Source: Parietaria judaica (Eukaryota; Streptophyta; Magnoliopsida; Rosales; Urticaceae). From it: 64,000 nt of DNA. Below, piece by piece: positions 60,869 through 64,000 of this stretch. Position numbers and translations under genes: made by a program. Where the stretch lies: assembly GCA_954871525.1 (NCBI GenBank), contig OX940860.1:53432724-53496723 (forward strand). The letters run 5' to 3'. The stretch's first letter is position 1. Each line of letters opens with the position of its first letter. Below the pieces are notes generated by a model, which worked only from the letters and a program-made list of their open reading frames with translations, had not been told where the DNA came from and made no database searches.

Positions 60869-61663
60869 CTGTACATTGTATAAAGAAACCTAAAAATTAA
60901 TAAGCATGCACCGGGCCAAGACAATATATGTCGGAAATCAGATTTAAACAAAAAAGCCCGCTTCAGTTCCCGATTTATATTTTAATTTTTTAAGGTTAAT
61001 AATTGTTAAGTCAAAGTCCGAGTCTGACCCAGTTTTCGGTATTGGAAAACTAATGAGTGATGATATTTGTGGAATAAGATTATAGGGCTTACGTTACCGG
61101 TAGGCGAAAATACTCGAGTTGCTACATTTTCGTTAAGTTAACAGATTATTACTATAAAAATTTGGACTCGTCGTATTAAATTACAACTAACGTTATCAGT
61201 CGAGTATTTTCGCGGCAAAAATCTAGACTTATGTTTTTAAGTGTTGTGCAACAACAGTACGAGTATAATATTTTCGACACAGTTGCCTCTATTAACAATG
61301 TTGACCTGGTTATAAATAAATAACCACCATTCCTAAAATAGGGATTAAAATAAAAATTAAGGGATTAAATATTTTATTATATTATCGAGATTATCAATTT
61401 ATCGTGATTATAATGTTCCTCAAAATTGTGACCTGGTAAAATTATAACTTAATCAAATATATTAATTTAAGAATGATCTACTATACTACCAATAAAGCGA
61501 TATTAAAATAAGTAAGTTAGAGACTTAAAGAAACAAAAAATATATATATATATATATAATTAAAAAACTAAGACATTAAAAACAAAATAAAAACAAAATC
61601 TTGTGGCACCCTCTTAGATTAGATGGTTAGCTCCGTCACTTCATCTATATATATAATATAATT

Positions 61664-62058
61664 GGGATGAACTGCGGCTAAGTACTCAGTGCTATAGAAA
61701 TTTTGAATTATGTACTCAAATTAATTTTTTTGGTGAATACAGTACCTAAAATTATTTATGTTCAGGAATTTGGTTTCTTCCATCAAATTCTATTAGTGGT
61801 GTCCTACGTGGCATCTAGATGTGCCATGTAGATTTGATAACATAATCACGTGGCATTTTGTACGGAATGTCATGCGCTATGTTACCAAATCTACATGGTG
61901 CATCTGAGGTGCCACGTAGGACACCACTAACAAAGTTGAACGGAAGAAATCAAATTCATTAACAGAAGCAACTTTAGGTACTATAACCATTAAAAAAAAG
62001 ATTGAGTACATAATTCAAAAAATTTTAAATCATTAAGTACTTTAACCGCAGTTTACCC
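61664..62058. mobile_element. MITE with terminal inverted repeats
   Basis: Left end GGGATGAACTGCGGCTAAGTA and right end (reverse complement) GGGTAAACTGCGGTTAAAGTA pair; inner arms match through GTGGTGTCCTACGTGGCA / TGCCACGTAGGACACCAC, an extended palindrome. No matching target duplication was seen. The type resembles the Mutator-like MITE at 22541. The rest of 60869-61663 is AT-rich sequence without a gene. Confidence 0.72.
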
Positions 62059-62076
62059 AATATATATCCATCATGC

Positions 62077-62834
62077 TAGGGGTGAAAAATTTGTACTCAG
62101 TTCCCGGTTTTTTCCCGGTCCCGGTACCGGTACCGGACCGTTTGAAAAACCAGAACCAAAACTAGTTCACAATCTGAAATTCCCGGGTTTTTTTTTTCGG
62201 GCTCCGGTTTTATGTCGTTTTGTTATAAGTTTGTCATTTTTAACATGTCAATTCTTATATGTCGTTTACTAGTTAGGTTTTTAGTCCATTATTTTATTTT
62301 TCAACCCATTATTTTAACAAGTCATTTATTTTTCAGCCCATTACTCGGTATTTTATTTAACATGTCATTTCTTATATTTCATTTTGTTATAAAAATTATT
62401 TGTTTGTACTCGATATTTACTATTTAGCATTTTAGACTCGGTTTTTTTGCACTTAGATTTGAATTTGGTATCATGAAGTTGACGACGTGAACTCAGATCT
62501 TGCATTAGGTATTTTGTATTTTGCTTTTGTACTTGGATTTGGTATTTTGCATTTTGGATTTCTAATCAGATTTGGTAATTTGCATTTTGGATTTGTTTTT
62601 TTTTTTTCATTTTTCTGTCTTGGATTTTGTCCCGGATTTGTCCTAGATTTTTCCCGGATTTTGATCCTAAAAAAATAAGGATTTTAATCGGTGTCCCGGT
62701 TCCGATTTGAAAAAAAAAACATGACTTTTCAGAACCAAAACCAGAACCGGGAGAGAAAAACTATGTCCCGGTATTTCCAGGACAAGGACAATAAATAGTC
62801 AAATTCCCGGTTCCCGATTTCGGCTTCAGCCCTA
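62077..62834. mobile_element. Non-autonomous hAT element with 8-bp target duplication
   Basis: Termini TAGGGGTGAAAAATTTGTAC and, reverse-complemented on the right, TAGGGCTGAAGCCGAAATCG. Exact 8-bp duplication CATCATGC at 62069-62076 and 62835-62842. Both subterminal regions carry CCCGGT/ACCGG repeats (62102-62142, 62690-62815). The middle has repeated GGATTTGGTATTTTGCATTT words (62505-62600). No transposase. Confidence 0.9.
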
Positions 62835-62911
62835 CATCATGCATAACGAGTATTCCCTTTTCTCTAATTATATTTGTCATATAGGAACCGTTATGTGCAA
62901 TTTTAGAGATA

Positions 62912-64000
62912 TGTAAAATTTGGGGCCCATTGACGAAGGATCGGGCTCGAAGACGAAGCCCGAATGACAAAGGGACATCCCTGAGAGCTGGTCGGTGCGG
63001 CCAGTTATGCGATGACATCCCTCAAGACCACCAGTGACGGCGTTATGATCTCGACATCCGTCAAGGCCACTGGCGACAAGTCGTATCAACTATGCGCAAG
63101 CAACGCGCATGGACGATGGACAAAGCTAATAGGAATGACGACCACTGCACCCGACAAAGGAGCATGGCGACCTTGCTCCGGACAAGGCATATGGCGCATC
63201 CTTCCTTGGTCACAAAAGAACGACATACACTAATCATCTCCCTGATTCAGGGGGAAATGGTCACCACCTTTTCCTATAAATAAGAGGCTTCTCCTCCTCA
63301 TTTGGGACATTTTTCCACACTTGGAATTCTCTCTCTAAAATGAGAGCTTCTCTCTCTAGAATTCTCCTTCTCCCTGCGAGTTGGGTTCCGACACTTTGCT
63401 TCTCGGAGTCTCGCCTACCTTGGCTCTTCAGGTACAAGGATGAAACTCGATCCATGTCGATCGTCGTGCCTTGCCGACCTTCGATCCATGTCGACGCCCG
63501 ATCTTTGTCAAGGTGAGGGCCCTTGGTTGCCAAGGGTCGTTGACATCGATGCCAAGACATGCCATCCCAGGCATGTCGACTCCACGCCTCCTAGCCCTGG
63601 CACATAGTTGGTTCAACAAGCTTCGCCAGCTAGCTACGTCGACAGAGACCCCCGTCTTCGCAATCAGCTCCCGGCTTGCCCAGGCAAGCTCAGGTACGTA
63701 TGCCCTAACCTTCCACTTTGAACTACATGATGACCTGATCCCTTTAAAGGGTACGTAGGCAGCCTTTCACGAGGTCCGACATCAAATATTTTTACCCTTT
63801 ATCTTTTCCCCGTCTGCAAGCATATACAATGACAAGCGTCATAGAGGCGTCGGAGGTTCAATGACAAGGACGATGCCGCCAAGGCCGACGACCTCGAGCC
63901 TAGGGTTCGCCATGGATCCAACTCTATGGTGACCTCCTTACTCAGAGGTTCGTCGGAGACAACCACCTCAAGTCAACGCTCGTCAGGACAGCTCATGCCA
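62912..64000 (+). mobile_element. LTR-retroelement piece running off the window edge
   Basis: From TGTAAAATTTGGGGCCC the sequence changes to a GC-richer, LTR-like composition. A promoter layout is visible: TATA box CCTATAAATAAGAGG (63272-63286), a CT-rich leader, then the block GAACTACATGATGACCTGAT (63720) with palindrome CCCTTTAAAGGG (63740-63751) and TACGTAGGCAGCC, shared with element R. The part 62960-63130 has short repeats of GACATCCCT/GACATCCGT. The LTR start at 62912 is a guess, the end was not fixed and no coding sequence is visible. Confidence 0.5.

Overview
The window looks like nuclear DNA from a eudicot plant. Its genes are interrupted by GT..AG introns, it encodes nuclear-made chloroplast proteins (a photosystem II subunit and a plastid glutathione reductase), and it is AT-rich with abundant plant-type transposons. 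I cannot name the species.

Layout. 1-654: 3' end of a galacturonosyltransferase (GAUT) gene. 1708-2725: psbW, two exons. 3048-8727: a Tourist-like (PIF/Harbinger) element split by a nearly intact Ty1/copia element on the minus strand (3636-8520). 9794-13733: seven-exon gene for RNA polymerase III subunit RPC8/RPC25, with a deleted copia relic in one intron. 15406-21300: a decayed Helitron on the minus strand (Rep-helicase plus RPA-like gene). 20800-26227: a run of terminal-inverted-repeat elements, two with clear target duplications and one pair nested, enclosing a small GC-rich island. 26379-31033: ten-exon plastid glutathione reductase. 32814-34445: intronless UTP18 on the minus strand. 36277-40708: a complete-length but mutated hAT transposon. 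41128-60148: a multi-layer nest of LTR elements, mostly large solo LTRs of one non-coding family in both orientations, a non-autonomous LTR element full of tandem repeats, and a decayed copia element. 60613-60868: last exon of a DAD1-like phospholipase A1 gene, cut off from its catalytic exon. 62077-62834: a small hAT element. 62912-64000: part of another LTR element.

The host genes are unrelated housekeeping or plastid genes and do not form a pathway. Most of the structure is transposon archaeology: target-site duplications let the insertion order be read directly (for example the large LTR at 46066-53374 carries element 48787-53290 inside it and itself sits inside another LTR of its own family). 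The observations I consider most worth follow-up are a palindrome shared by two otherwise different LTRs with different arm sequences, the deamination-type stop codons in the hAT transposase, and the three-deep LTR nest.
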